64,000 bases of DNA from Sinomonas atrocyanea (GTDB lineage Bacteria > Actinomycetota > Actinomycetes > Actinomycetales > Micrococcaceae): contig NZ_CP014518.1 of the NCBI RefSeq assembly GCF_001577305.1, forward strand, positions 62,001 to 126,000, written 5' to 3'. The notes beneath the pieces are model-generated. The model was not told the DNA's origin. It ran no database searches and was given only the letters and a program-made list of their open reading frames with translations. Every line of letters begins with the position of its first letter. Positions within the stretch are counted from its first letter, which is position 1. A program made the position numbers and the translations under genes. This document shows positions 25,358 to 33,883 of the stretch, piece by piece.

Positions 25358-26680
25358 ATGACACTCGAAACCACCGCAGTCCAGACAACCGGGGCGCCCC
25401 CGGAGCACTCCCTGCTGGAAAGGCGCGGAAGGACCCTCGGCAGCCACTCCCCGCTGTTCTACACAGAGCCGCTGGAGATCGTCGAGGGAGAGGGCGTCTG
25501 GGTCCACGACGCTGCAGGGAAGACCTACCTCGACGTCTACAACAACGTCCCCCACGTGGGACACTCCAACGCGGCGGTCCGCGAAGCCATCACAGCACAG
25601 CTGCTCAAGGTCAACCTGCACACCCGCTATCTGCACAGCCGGGTAGTGGAGTACGCAGAGAAGCTCCTGGCGACCTTCGACGAGCCCCTCGACCGCGTCT
25701 TCTTCACCAACAGCGGATCGGAGGCCAACGAACTCGCCCTGCGCATCGCCAGGCAGCACACCGGAAACACCGGAATCCTGATCTCCGACCACAGCTACCA
25801 CGGCAACACCACCAGCCTGGCAGAACTGACCACGGCGCTCAGGGTGAAGGAACCCCTCGGTCCACATGTGCGTACGCTGACGATCCCCGACGCCTTCGGC
25901 CTCACCCCCGCCAAGGAGAAACGGCTCCTCGCACAGGCACTCGCCGAGGTCGACGCGGCCATCTCCTCCCTCGAACAGAGCGGACACGGGCTCTCAGCGA
26001 TCCTGTTCGACCCAATCTTCTCCACCGAGGGCCTGCTGAAGACCCCACGCGGCTACATCGAGGCTGTCGCTGAGCGAGTCCACGCTGCGGGCGGCCTGGT
26101 CATCGCCGACGAAGTCCAGTCAGGACTCGGACGCATCGGAGCCCATATGTGGGGGCACCAGATGTACGGAACGACGCCGGACCTGGTCACCCTCGGCAAG
26201 CCCATGGGCAACGGCCACCCCGTCGGGGCAGCCGTGACGTCCGCAGCCCTCATGGAGGAGTTCGGCGAGAACAACACGTACTTCAACACCTTCGCCGGAA
26301 ACCCTGTCTCTGCCTCTGCCGGGCTGGCCGTCCTGCAGGTCATGGAAGACCAGAACCTGCTGGACAACACCCGCCGCCTCGGACGGTTCATCAACCGCGA
26401 ACTCCGCGCACTCGCCCTAGACAACCCCCGCATCAAGAGCGTCAGGGGAAGCGGGCTGTTCTTCGGGTTAGAGATCGTCCGGCCGACCGACTCAGAGCCA
26501 GACCCCGAGACCACCAATGCGATCGTCGAAGACCTCCGCGACAGGGGAGTCCTCATCGGCCGAATCGGCCGCCACGACAATGTGCTGAAGATGCGGCCGC
26601 CCCTCGTCTTCGAACGCCACCATGCCGAACTCATGCTCGACCGCGTACGGCTCGCTCTTGAAGCCCAGAACGCAGACTGA
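25358..26680 (+). CDS. PLP-dependent amino-alcohol-phosphate phospho-lyase-like enzyme (class III aminotransferase fold)
   Basis: The 440-residue protein has the class III fold with the PLP lysine Lys281 in TLGKPMGNGHPVG. Three other segments (YNNVPHVGH, FTNSGSEAN and YFNTFAGNPVS) correspond closely to eukaryotic ethanolamine-phosphate phospho-lyase and 5-phosphohydroxylysine phospho-lyase. Those enzymes eliminate phosphate and ammonia from an O-phospho amino alcohol, giving an aldehyde. The ATG at 25358 has GAGGAAAG upstream. With the preceding kinase and the aldehyde dehydrogenase at 16954 it makes a plausible three-step route. An ordinary omega-aminotransferase remains possible. Confidence 0.78.
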   Translation: MTLETTAVQTTGAPPEHSLLERRGRTLGSHSPLFYTEPLEIVEGEGVWVHDAAGKTYLDVYNNVPHVGHSNAAVREAITAQLLKVNLHTRYLHSRVVEYAEKLLATFDEPLDRVFFTNSGSEANELALRIARQHTGNTGILISDHSYHGNTTSLAELTTALRVKEPLGPHVRTLTIPDAFGLTPAKEKRLLAQALAEVDAAISSLEQSGHGLSAILFDPIFSTEGLLKTPRGYIEAVAERVHAAGGLVIADEVQSGLGRIGAHMWGHQMYGTTPDLVTLGKPMGNGHPVGAAVTSAALMEEFGENNTYFNTFAGNPVSASAGLAVLQVMEDQNLLDNTRRLGRFINRELRALALDNPRIKSVRGSGLFFGLEIVRPTDSEPDPETTNAIVEDLRDRGVLIGRIGRHDNVLKMRPPLVFERHHAELMLDRVRLALEAQNAD

Positions 26681-26831
26681 CCGGACGTAAGCCCGAATCC
26701 AGAAGAAGAACAGACAGCGGCAGCCCAGGCCGGCGCCCCGCCGTGCGTGCAGGTCACACGCTGACCGCACCGCAACCACGGGCACGATCCGCCTCGGTCC
26801 GCGGAGACGACGCACAGCTACCGGAGCCATC

Positions 26832-27056
26832 ATGATCGAACAGACCAGCCCACCGCAGCCAGCGCGGCGACGACACTGCCACTGGACGCCCAATGCCGGA
26901 GACCGGATCGAGCTGCGCACCGGCGGCACAACGATCCACGCGGGAAGAGTCGAAACCGTCATGCCCGACCAGTCCGGCTTCTGGATCGCTCCCGACGGGG
27001 TCAATCAGCGCCGGTACATCCTGATCGGAGACGACAGCTTCGAGATCTGGGCCTAG
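26832..27056 (+). CDS. Small uncharacterised protein, paralogue of 16621-16830
   Basis: The 74-residue product has a proline/arginine-rich N-terminus, then H-W-T-P-N-A-G-D-R-I-E-L-R. The core after it (RVETVMPDQSGFWIAP, QRRY, DDSFEIW) is shared with the small protein at 16621. About 25 of 35 core positions are identical. The predicted short strands suggest an SH3-like or other all-beta fold. It follows the phospho-lyase by 150 bp on the same strand. No function is known to me. Confidence 0.7.
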   Translation: MIEQTSPPQPARRRHCHWTPNAGDRIELRTGGTTIHAGRVETVMPDQSGFWIAPDGVNQRRYILIGDDSFEIWA

Positions 27057-27318
27057 CCTCCACCGACGGGATCCGGCTCCCTTGATCGGCGCCGCAGAGG
27101 TGAGGAGCCCACCGTTGCCGCACGGCTCATTCCGAATGTCCGCGTTAGGACTGAGCAGTCCGACGCCGCTCAAAGCCATCCTGCCGGGGCTTGGGCTGGC
27201 TGGCCCACCCGAGCACCCCCTGTGCCAAACACGAAACGTTGTCGCGCACCCGTCAGCGCGCCTGTGCATCTGGCGACGCGTGAAGACGGACGCTGGCGGC
27301 CAATGGCACGATCCGGGG

Positions 27319-27868
27319 TCAGCTGCGTTCGAGACTCAGGTATCGGTACACAGTATCCCGGCCGACCCCGATGCCCCGTCCGATGTCAGCGGGCCTGAGC
27401 CCCTGGGCCTTCAGCTCACGGGCCCGCTTGACCCTCGGGTCCTCGGCTGTGACTTCGCCGCGGCCATGCCGGCCTTGGTGCGCTCGGAGAGCTGGTCGCG
27501 TTCGAGCTGCGCGAAGGCCGAGATGATGGTGATTATTCCTTGGCCATGGCGCCACCCAGCTCTGTGTCCGGGTCGGTGGTGATGCCGTCGCGCAGAGAGC
27601 GGAACTTGATGCCTTTGGCCTTGAAGGTGTTGAGCAGTTCGAGAAGGTTGCGGGTGTTGCGCCCGAGCCGGTGGGGCTTCCACACGATAACTTCGTCGCC
27701 TCGGCTCAGGCGGTCGAGCATCCTGTCCAGCTCAGGCCGGCTGGCCCGCGTCCCGCTGACGCCGTGGTCGCGGTAGATCCGCTCGCACCCCGCGGCCTCG
27801 AGGTCCCGGATCTGCAGAGCGGTGTCCTGCTCCGCCGAGCTCACCCGCGCATACCCAAGTCGCGCCAT
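27319..27868 (-). pseudogene. Serine recombinase/resolvase, frameshifted
   Basis: Three overlapping frames together spell one Tn3-type resolvase. The first (from 27868) is the catalytic domain: GYARVSSAEQD with the nucleophile serine, then GVSGTRASRPELDRML and VWKPHRLGRNTRN. The second carries IISAFAQLERDQLSERTKAGM, and the third is the C-terminal HTH GLRPADIGRGIGVGRDTVYRYL. The frame changes near 27540 and near 27470, the latter with a short deletion. The gene is therefore inactive. It marks an old mobile element. Confidence 0.88.
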
Positions 27869-27884
27869 GCCCAGTCAAAGGCCA

Positions 27885-28185
27885 AAACTGGTGTTTCTTG
27901 GAACCCAGGTAGTCCCGCCAGTGCACGAGGATCCCCACGGACGGGGCCATGTAGTCCTGCGGAGCTGGTTATCGACGAGGGCCACGTAGAAGTTCAGCGT
28001 CCCGGTGAACTCGGGCTGGAACTTGCCAGTCTTGAGCTCGAAGACCCCAGCTCGCGGAGGGTCCCCACGATGTGGTCGGTGAGGGCCTGCTCCAGTTCCC
28101 GTTCCGCCGCCTCGATCGTCAGGCCGAGGAAGTCGAGGTTGTAGGGGTCCTTGGCCAGCTGCCGGGTCAGATCAGAGTCTGGCAC
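27885..28185 (-). pseudogene. YhcG/DUF1016 PDDEXK nuclease remnant
   Basis: From 28185 downwards the frame reads SDLTRQLAKDPYNLDFLGLT, then ERELEQALTDHIVGTLREL, typical of the C-terminal nuclease domain of YhcG-family proteins. The next catalytic strand block is missing. Downstream pieces in other frames (ELKTGKFQPEFTG, FYVALVDNQLR, APSVGILV) continue the family. An internal deletion and at least two frame shifts destroy it. It lies beside the broken recombinase. Confidence 0.75.
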
Positions 28186-28334
28186 CGCCCTCCCTGGAGC
28201 GGTGGGTCAGCCATCAGGTCATGGGCTGAGCGGACTGCCTCTGGTGGCGGTCGGATCCGTCTGGGACCCTGTGTTTGAATACTGCATCGCTCTCGCAGCG
28301 CCACAGTGTCCGCCGGATTTCCAGGAGTGCTCAT

Positions 28335-29048
28335 ATGTGCGGTTCAGAAGGCACGGAAGCACGGCGCCGGGCCGTTCGGGTGTTCCTCCTCAGTGGGCAC
28401 GCCCTCGTCAGGAGGAGCCTGGCGGACCTCCTGGAGCAGGAGGGCTTCGAGGTGGTCGGGGAGGCGGAGAGCATCGCAGGAGCACTCACTGCTGTGCCGG
28501 AGGCTGCGCCGGCAGTGGTGCTCGTTGAGAACCGTCTGCCGGACGGGACCTCGATCGAAGCATGCCGGGCGCTGCGGTCGGCTGCGCCAGGGACCAGGTG
28601 CCTGACCCTGACCACCTATGACGAGGGCAAGGCGCTGCGCAGCGCGGTCCTGGCGGGTGCGCCCGGGTATGTCCTGCAGAAGGCCAGCGCCGACGGGCTC
28701 CCGGAGAAGCTCAGGCAGGTCGCCGCGGGGGAGCAGCTCTACTCGTCGGAGGCTGCCCACGCCGCTCGTGGCGCGCTGGCCGTGGACGCAGCCCTCAGGT
28801 GCACCAGGGCCGAAGGAGAGCTCCTGTCCCTGATGCTGCAGGGCCTGAGCAATGCGCAGATCGGCGAAGCACTCAATCTGCCGCAGGAGCGGCTCGCTGG
28901 CCGACTCTCGTCCCTCCTGGCCAAGCTCGGATACCGGCCAGCACCGGACATCGCACGCTACGCCGGGCCGGGACTGGCGCCGCGCCTTCCCGAGGGAGAG
29001 CGGCCTCCGGAGGGAGAGCCGCGACTCCCCGCGGGAGAGCCGCAGTAG
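28335..29048 (+). CDS. Atypical response regulator with degenerate receiver and LuxR-type HTH
   Basis: The 237-residue protein has a NarL/DevR-like layout: a receiver domain at 14-125 and an HTH at about 155-205 (LSNAQIGEALNLPQERL, then SSLLAKLGY). The receiver lacks the usual acidic pair (Ser20-Gly21 instead of Asp-Asp). It has Glu65 where the phosphorylated Asp should be, and the conserved Lys appears replaced by Gln. It therefore cannot be switched by normal phosphotransfer. AGGAG lies 7 bases before the ATG. The C-terminus ends in a repetitive P-E-G-E-R/P tail. No histidine kinase is adjacent. Confidence 0.82.
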   Translation: MCGSEGTEARRRAVRVFLLSGHALVRRSLADLLEQEGFEVVGEAESIAGALTAVPEAAPAVVLVENRLPDGTSIEACRALRSAAPGTRCLTLTTYDEGKALRSAVLAGAPGYVLQKASADGLPEKLRQVAAGEQLYSSEAAHAARGALAVDAALRCTRAEGELLSLMLQGLSNAQIGEALNLPQERLAGRLSSLLAKLGYRPAPDIARYAGPGLAPRLPEGERPPEGEPRLPAGEPQ

Positions 29049-29063
29049 CCCGACCCGCTCATT

Positions 29064-29094
29064 GATTGCGGGAACGCAATCATTGCTCTAGACT
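29064..29094 (+). promoter_or_regulatory. Promoter/operator of the sigma factor gene (TTGCG-N4-CGCAA site A)
   Basis: The perfect inverted repeat GATTGCGGGAACGCAATC (29064-29081) is followed after 3 bases by another TTGC half-site. The -35 TTGCGG (29066-29071) lies in the repeat, and the -10 TAGACT (29089-29094) follows a 17-base spacer. A protein bound here would block RNA polymerase. The same arrangement occurs at 43048, 46029 and 46097. Confidence 0.65.
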
Positions 29095-29176
29095 CACGGC
29101 CAAGGTAGGCCCGGCAGGACAAGGGTTGACGTGCTTCCAAGGTCGGCTGGGCTTTCCCACAGCGAGGAGGCCAGTC

Positions 29177-29962
29177 ATGGAGAGCACTCGAGAACGGTCC
29201 CGGCGCCCCGAGGAGGGTCCCAGCCCAGCGCGCGCTGGCGTCACCAGGGAGCGGCCGTCGGGCGCAGGGCCATCGGAGCCCGTGGACCTCGTGGTCGAAT
29301 ACCTGGGACTCGCCGACGCGCTCGCCCATCGCTTCAGGTGCCCGGGCCACGATCCTGAGGACCTGTGCCAGGTGGCCCGGCTGGCACTGGTGAAGGCCGC
29401 AAAGAGGTACCGCGAGGAGCTGGGGCACGGCTTCGTCCCCTACGCGGTGGCGAGCATCGAAGGGGAGATCAAGCATTACCTGCGGGACCAGAGCTGGATG
29501 GTCAGGCCGCCCCGTCCCGTCCTGGACCTTCGGCTCCAGGTCCGCTCCGTGGTGCCCCAGCTCCAGCAGCGCCTGGGCCGCGAGCCCACGGCGGGGGAGC
29601 TCGCCGAGGAGCTGCGCGTGCCAGCGGAGCGGATCCTGGAGGCCGAGGTCGCGGACTCGACGATGGTCACCCCCACGATCGAACTCATGGACCGGGACGA
29701 GGGCACCGAAGGGCAGCCCGTCAGCATCCCGGCCTGCGAGGATCCCGGATTCGCCCAGGTCGACGCCGCTCAGGCGGTCGCGGCCGCCCTCGCCGATGCG
29801 TCCCCCGCGGACCTCGAGCTCGTCCGCCTGCGCTTCGGCATGGAGTTGACCCAGAGCGAGATCGCCCGCCGGCTCGGCACGAACCAGATGCATGTCTCCC
29901 GCTGCCTGAACCGCCTGTTCAAGAGGCTGCGTCCCCGCGTGGCCCTGGATCTGCCCGACTAG
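29177..29962 (+). CDS. RNA polymerase sigma factor, SigB/SigF-like
   Basis: The 261-residue sigma-70 protein contains region 2 (ADALAHRFRCPGHDPEDLCQVA, then LVKAAKRY), region 3 (REPTAGELAEELRV) and region 4 (LTQSEIARRLGTNQMHVSRCL). This matches the general-stress/sporulation SigB/SigF group of actinobacteria. GAGGAGG precedes the ATG at 29177. No anti-sigma factor is adjacent, which is unusual for this group. Transcription appears to be controlled by the operator at 29064. Its 3' end overlaps the convergent ATPase gene by 44 bases. Confidence 0.88.
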   Translation: MESTRERSRRPEEGPSPARAGVTRERPSGAGPSEPVDLVVEYLGLADALAHRFRCPGHDPEDLCQVARLALVKAAKRYREELGHGFVPYAVASIEGEIKHYLRDQSWMVRPPRPVLDLRLQVRSVVPQLQQRLGREPTAGELAEELRVPAERILEAEVADSTMVTPTIELMDRDEGTEGQPVSIPACEDPGFAQVDAAQAVAAALADASPADLELVRLRFGMELTQSEIARRLGTNQMHVSRCLNRLFKRLRPRVALDLPD

Positions 29963-32666
29963 GCCGCCGGTGGACCCACCGGGCCATCTCGTCCGCGCCC
30001 CAGACCAGGAAGGGGAACGGGACGAGCAGGAGCAGCTGCCAGGGTGCGGGGGCTGCCGTCGCGAAGACGGCCTGCAGCGGCGGGACGAACACGATGGCCG
30101 CGGAGAAGGCGACCTCGAAGGCAATGCCCCACAGCAGGAGGCGGTTGGTGCCCACGCCGATCTGGGCGAGGGAGGCCACCTGGGTGCGCGCCGCGAACGC
30201 GGTGCCGATCTGGCAGGCAACGATCCCGAGGAAGGACATCGTGGTGGCCTGGACCCACACGGCGTGGAGGTGCCCGGTGGCCGTCGAGGCGCCGTAGTGC
30301 CAGCCGCCGGCGAGGAGGGATGTGAAGAAGGCGCCTGTGACGAGCACGGCCGAGATGCCGCCCAGCAGGCCCCAGGCCCGGGCCAGCATGGGCCCGTCGA
30401 TCACGTTCTGGCCCCGCTCGCGCGGCGGCCGCTCCATGATGCCGGGCTCCTCGGGCTCACGGCCCAGGGCGAGCGCCGGCAGCGTCTCCGTGCCGAGGTC
30501 GACGGCGAGGATCTGCATGACGGTCAGGGGCAGCGGCACGGCTCCGCCGGCCACGGCGTAGAGGAGGAACGGCACGACCTCGGGAGTCGCGTGGGCGAAG
30601 ATGTAGACGATGAACTTGCGCACGTTGTCATAGACCCGGCGGCCGGCGCGCACGGCGCTGACAATGGATGCGAAGTCGTCATCCGTGAGCACCATGGCGG
30701 ACGCCTCCCGGGCCACGTCGGTGCCCGAGCGGCCCATGGCGACCCCGATGTCCGCCCGGCGCAGCGCGGGGGCGTCGTTGACGCCGTCGCCCGTCATCGC
30801 GACGACGTGGCCGAGGTCCCGGAGGGAATCGGCGATCCTCAGCTTCGCCTCGGGGGAGCTGCGGGCGAAGATGATCTCCTCCTCCGTGCCGAGCAGCGCA
30901 TCGAGCTCGGCCTCCGGCATGGCGTCCAGCTCGCTGCCGTTGACCACCCGGATGTCCTTGCCGCCGATCCCCACGCGGGCAGCGATCCCGCGCGCGGTCA
31001 GGCCGTGGTCCCCGGTGACGATGATGAGCCGGATGCCCGCGGCGTGGCAGCTGGCCACGGCGTCGGCGACCTCGGGCCGGGGCGGATCCAGCAGCGCGGC
31101 GATTCCCAGGAGGGTGAGCCCGCTCTCGGCCTCCCGCCGGGTGAGGCCGGCGGCGTCCCCGGACACCCGCTCGGCCACGGCGAGGACGCGCAGCCCCTGC
31201 TCCGCCCATGCGTCCACCGCCTCGGTGACCCGGCCGCGCTCGGCCTCCGAGAGCGCCGTCCTGCCCCCGCCCGGGGCGGCCTCCCAGCCGCACAGGGGCA
31301 GCAGCTCCTCCGGAGCGCCCTTGCAGTGCACCCAGACCCCGTCGGCCTGGGAGTCCACCGTGGACATGCGCCGCAGCGCCGGGTCGAAGTGGAACTGGGC
31401 GAGCCGGTCCGCGCCGGAGCGGTCGCTGGGCAGCCCGAGCGTCCGGGCGGCATGCAGGAAGGCAAGCTCGGTCGGGTCGCCGGTCTCGGTGCCGTCGGAG
31501 GCCAGGCGCGCGTTGCTGCACGCCACGGCCGCTGCCGCGAGCCGCGCGAGCCCTGAGCCGGGAGCGGCCGGCGGGAGGGCGGCGTCGACCGTCACCGTCC
31601 CCGTCTCGGGAGTCCAGAGGGCCACGGCCCGCATCCGGTTCATGGTCAGGGTGCCGGTCTTGTCGGTGCAGACCACGCTCGTGGAGCCCAGCGTCTCGAC
31701 GGCGGAGATCCGCTTCACGAGCGCGCCCTCGCGGGCGAGCAGGCGGACGCCGACGGCGAGGGCGAGCGTGATCGTGGGGAGCAGGCCCTCGGGCACGTTG
31801 GCCACGAGGAGACCGATCGCGAAGTTCAGGGCATCGTCCAGGCGCAGGCCTGCCAGCAGGGTCCCGACCGGGATGAACGCCGCCCCGGTCAGGACGGCCA
31901 CGACGGCGATGACCCGGGCCACGCGCGTCACCTGCTTCTCCAGCGGGCTGCTCTCGTGGCCCACCCGCTCCGAGAGCGCCGCGATGCGGCCCAGCTCGGT
32001 GTGCATGCCGGTGGCGAAGACCAGGGCGACCGCCTCGCCGCCCGTGCAGCCCGTGCCGCTGAACACCATGTCCGAGGCGTCCAGGAGGCGCTGCGCGAGC
32101 GGGGCGCCGCCCTCGGCGCTGCGCAGCACGGGCAGCGACTCGCCCGTGAGCGTCGAGACGTCCATCTCCACCGAGCCGGTCAGCAGCCGCGCGTCGGCCG
32201 AGACCCTATCGCCCTCCCGGACCACGATCACGTCCCCGGGGACGAGGAGCCGCGCGTCAACGAGCCCTTCCCGGCCGTCGCGGATGGCGTGGGCCGAGAG
32301 CGGCAGGTAGGCCGCGAGGGCCTCGACGGCGTGCTCCGCATGGTGCTCTTGGAGCAGGGCGAACGCCGCGTTGAGGACGATCACGGCGACGACAGCGCCG
32401 GCGAGGGCCCCGGATCCCGTCACCCAGCTCAGGACGGCGGCCAGCCAGAGCAGGAGGGCGAGCGGCTGGGTGAGCTGGCCGAGGATCTGCCGCGGCCACC
32501 GGTGCCCGCCCCTGCGCGTGAGCGCGTTGGGTCCGTACACCACCTGGCGCCGTGCCGCCTCCCGCGCGGTCAGGCCGCGCCGGCTCGAGCGGAGGTCCCG
32601 CAGGAGCCGGTCCACTGAGGAGCGCGGATCCACCCGGACCTCGGTCTCGGCGGTCTCACGGTCCAT
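29919..32666 (-). CDS. P-type cation-transporting ATPase (P2 type)
   Basis: The 915-residue pump has the P2-type N-terminal cation domain, the actuator motif TLTGES and the helix-4 motif NVPEGLLPT. The phosphorylation site is CTDKTGTLT and the hinge TGDGVNDAP, with four further C-terminal helices. The PEGL pattern and VETLGSTS segment resemble Ca2+ and Na+/K+ pumps rather than heavy-metal pumps. No metal-binding N-terminal domain is seen. It stands alone and converges with the sigma factor gene, sharing 44 bases at the 3' ends. Confidence 0.9.
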   Translation of the reverse strand: MDRETAETEVRVDPRSSVDRLLRDLRSSRRGLTAREAARRQVVYGPNALTRRGGHRWPRQILGQLTQPLALLLWLAAVLSWVTGSGALAGAVVAVIVLNAAFALLQEHHAEHAVEALAAYLPLSAHAIRDGREGLVDARLLVPGDVIVVREGDRVSADARLLTGSVEMDVSTLTGESLPVLRSAEGGAPLAQRLLDASDMVFSGTGCTGGEAVALVFATGMHTELGRIAALSERVGHESSPLEKQVTRVARVIAVVAVLTGAAFIPVGTLLAGLRLDDALNFAIGLLVANVPEGLLPTITLALAVGVRLLAREGALVKRISAVETLGSTSVVCTDKTGTLTMNRMRAVALWTPETGTVTVDAALPPAAPGSGLARLAAAAVACSNARLASDGTETGDPTELAFLHAARTLGLPSDRSGADRLAQFHFDPALRRMSTVDSQADGVWVHCKGAPEELLPLCGWEAAPGGGRTALSEAERGRVTEAVDAWAEQGLRVLAVAERVSGDAAGLTRREAESGLTLLGIAALLDPPRPEVADAVASCHAAGIRLIIVTGDHGLTARGIAARVGIGGKDIRVVNGSELDAMPEAELDALLGTEEEIIFARSSPEAKLRIADSLRDLGHVVAMTGDGVNDAPALRRADIGVAMGRSGTDVAREASAMVLTDDDFASIVSAVRAGRRVYDNVRKFIVYIFAHATPEVVPFLLYAVAGGAVPLPLTVMQILAVDLGTETLPALALGREPEEPGIMERPPRERGQNVIDGPMLARAWGLLGGISAVLVTGAFFTSLLAGGWHYGASTATGHLHAVWVQATTMSFLGIVACQIGTAFAARTQVASLAQIGVGTNRLLLWGIAFEVAFSAAIVFVPPLQAVFATAAPAPWQLLLLVPFPFLVWGADEMARWVHRRPSRADPGPRGDAAS

Positions 32667-32771
32667 GCCCGCAGTAGACCGCGCGGTGACCGACGGGGCC
32701 AGAGGCCTTTAGACCATGGTGCCCCGCCCGGCGCAGCGCGCAGGACGGGGCACCCAGAGTGGGCGGCCGGC

Positions 32772-33632
32772 TCAGTCCTCGGGGTCGAGGACGAAGTCGT
32801 AGACCATCTCCTCGCCGGCGCCGTCGGCGGCCGGCTTCGGGTCGAGGATGAGCTCGGGCTTCACGGCCGAGGCGATGTCGTCGTCGTTGTGGGCATCGCC
32901 CGGGAAGTACAGCTGGGCGGTGATCTGCTGGTGGCCCGGCGCGGAGACCTTGACGTGGATGTGGGCGGGACGCCACGCGTGCCAGCCCGCGGCCGCGATG
33001 AGCTTGCCGCACGCGCCGTCCGTCGGGATCTGGTACGGCGCGGGGCGCATGGTCTGGATCTCGAAGTTCCCGTCCTCGTCCGCCAGGACGGTGCCGCGGA
33101 GGTTCCACTCGGGCAGGCCGGGGGCGTACTGGGAGTAGAAGCCGGCGCCGTCCGCGTGCCAGATCTCGACCGTGCCGCCCGCGAGCCCGCTGCCGTCGAG
33201 GCCGCGGATCTGGCCCCTCCAGGTCAGCTCCGTGCCCGGCTCGTCCTCGCGGCGCGGCAGGCGGCCCGGAGTCGGCTGCTCGGGGGAGTCAGGGACGTAG
33301 TACGGGCCCTCGATCGTGCCCTTCGAGCCCTTGCGGTCCTCGGTCGCGACCTCTTCGACCACGTGCTCGACCCACACGTCGAGGAAGAGGGGCCACTCGC
33401 CGTCCTCGCCGACCCCGATCAGCCACTCCTTGAGGGCGTTGTACTCGTCGTAGGTGACCTTGTGCGTGCGGATGGTGGCGTACACGGCCTCGAGGACCTC
33501 GCGCGCCAGGAGCGAGACGCGCTCCTTGGGCACCTCGAGGGCGGCGCGCTTGCCGCTGGACTTGAAGCGCTCGGTGGCCTTGCTCCCGGATTCGGCAGCC
33601 TTCGCGTCGAATTCGCTCAGGGTCTGGCTCAT
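32772..33632 (-). CDS. catA: Catechol 1,2-dioxygenase
   Basis: This 286-residue intradiol dioxygenase has the iron ligands in GPYYVPDSP (Tyr), FYSQYAPG (Tyr) and PAHIHVKV (His, His), and the N-terminal helical linker domain. It opens catechol to cis,cis-muconate. The ATG at 33632 has GAGGAGG 6 bases upstream; the ATG at 33638 abuts that site. It diverges from benABC, the arrangement also known in Corynebacterium glutamicum. A candidate promoter on the minus strand has TTGTGC and TAGCGT 18 bases apart, around 33697-33726. Confidence 0.95.
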   Translation of the reverse strand: MSQTLSEFDAKAAESGSKATERFKSSGKRAALEVPKERVSLLAREVLEAVYATIRTHKVTYDEYNALKEWLIGVGEDGEWPLFLDVWVEHVVEEVATEDRKGSKGTIEGPYYVPDSPEQPTPGRLPRREDEPGTELTWRGQIRGLDGSGLAGGTVEIWHADGAGFYSQYAPGLPEWNLRGTVLADEDGNFEIQTMRPAPYQIPTDGACGKLIAAAGWHAWRPAHIHVKVSAPGHQQITAQLYFPGDAHNDDDIASAVKPELILDPKPAADGAGEEMVYDFVLDPED

Positions 33633-33883
33633 GGTCATCCTCCTCGATGAACAGCTGGGGTGTGGCGGGCGGCACAGGCAGCCCGCAATGCCCTTCACGC
33701 TAGGAGGAGCAATTGCCGCTGCACAAATACCTAGTTCCAGTGAATTGATATCCGCGGCGTTTCAAAAGCACCCTTGGCCGACCCTAGGAAATGCCCCAGT
33801 GTGATCCAGGCCACCAGTTGACAGGATCGTTCAAGCCCGCGGCGTCGACGTCGTGGAAAGCCACAGGCAAAGGGAGAACACCC
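33633..33883. promoter_or_regulatory. catA-benA divergent control region
   Basis: These 251 bp carry no gene and are AT-richer than their flanks. A minus-strand promoter for catA can be proposed (TTGTGC at 33721-33726, TAGCGT at 33697-33702). A GCAATTGC palindrome (33709-33716) lies in its spacer. On the plus strand TTGATATCC near 33745 resembles a motif just after benR. It is the expected binding region of the LuxR-type BenR. Confidence 0.45.

Noticed and set aside
27885..28185. Active defence nuclease (YhcG/DUF1016)
   Set aside because: Internal deletion and frame shifts remove the catalytic core.
26700..28330. tRNA-associated integration site
   Set aside because: No cloverleaf-forming sequence or duplicated att-like repeat could be seen by eye.
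33633..33883. Extra copy of the TTGCG-N4-CGCAA operator near catA
   Set aside because: CGCAATG and GCAATTGC occur, but no paired half-sites at the correct spacing.
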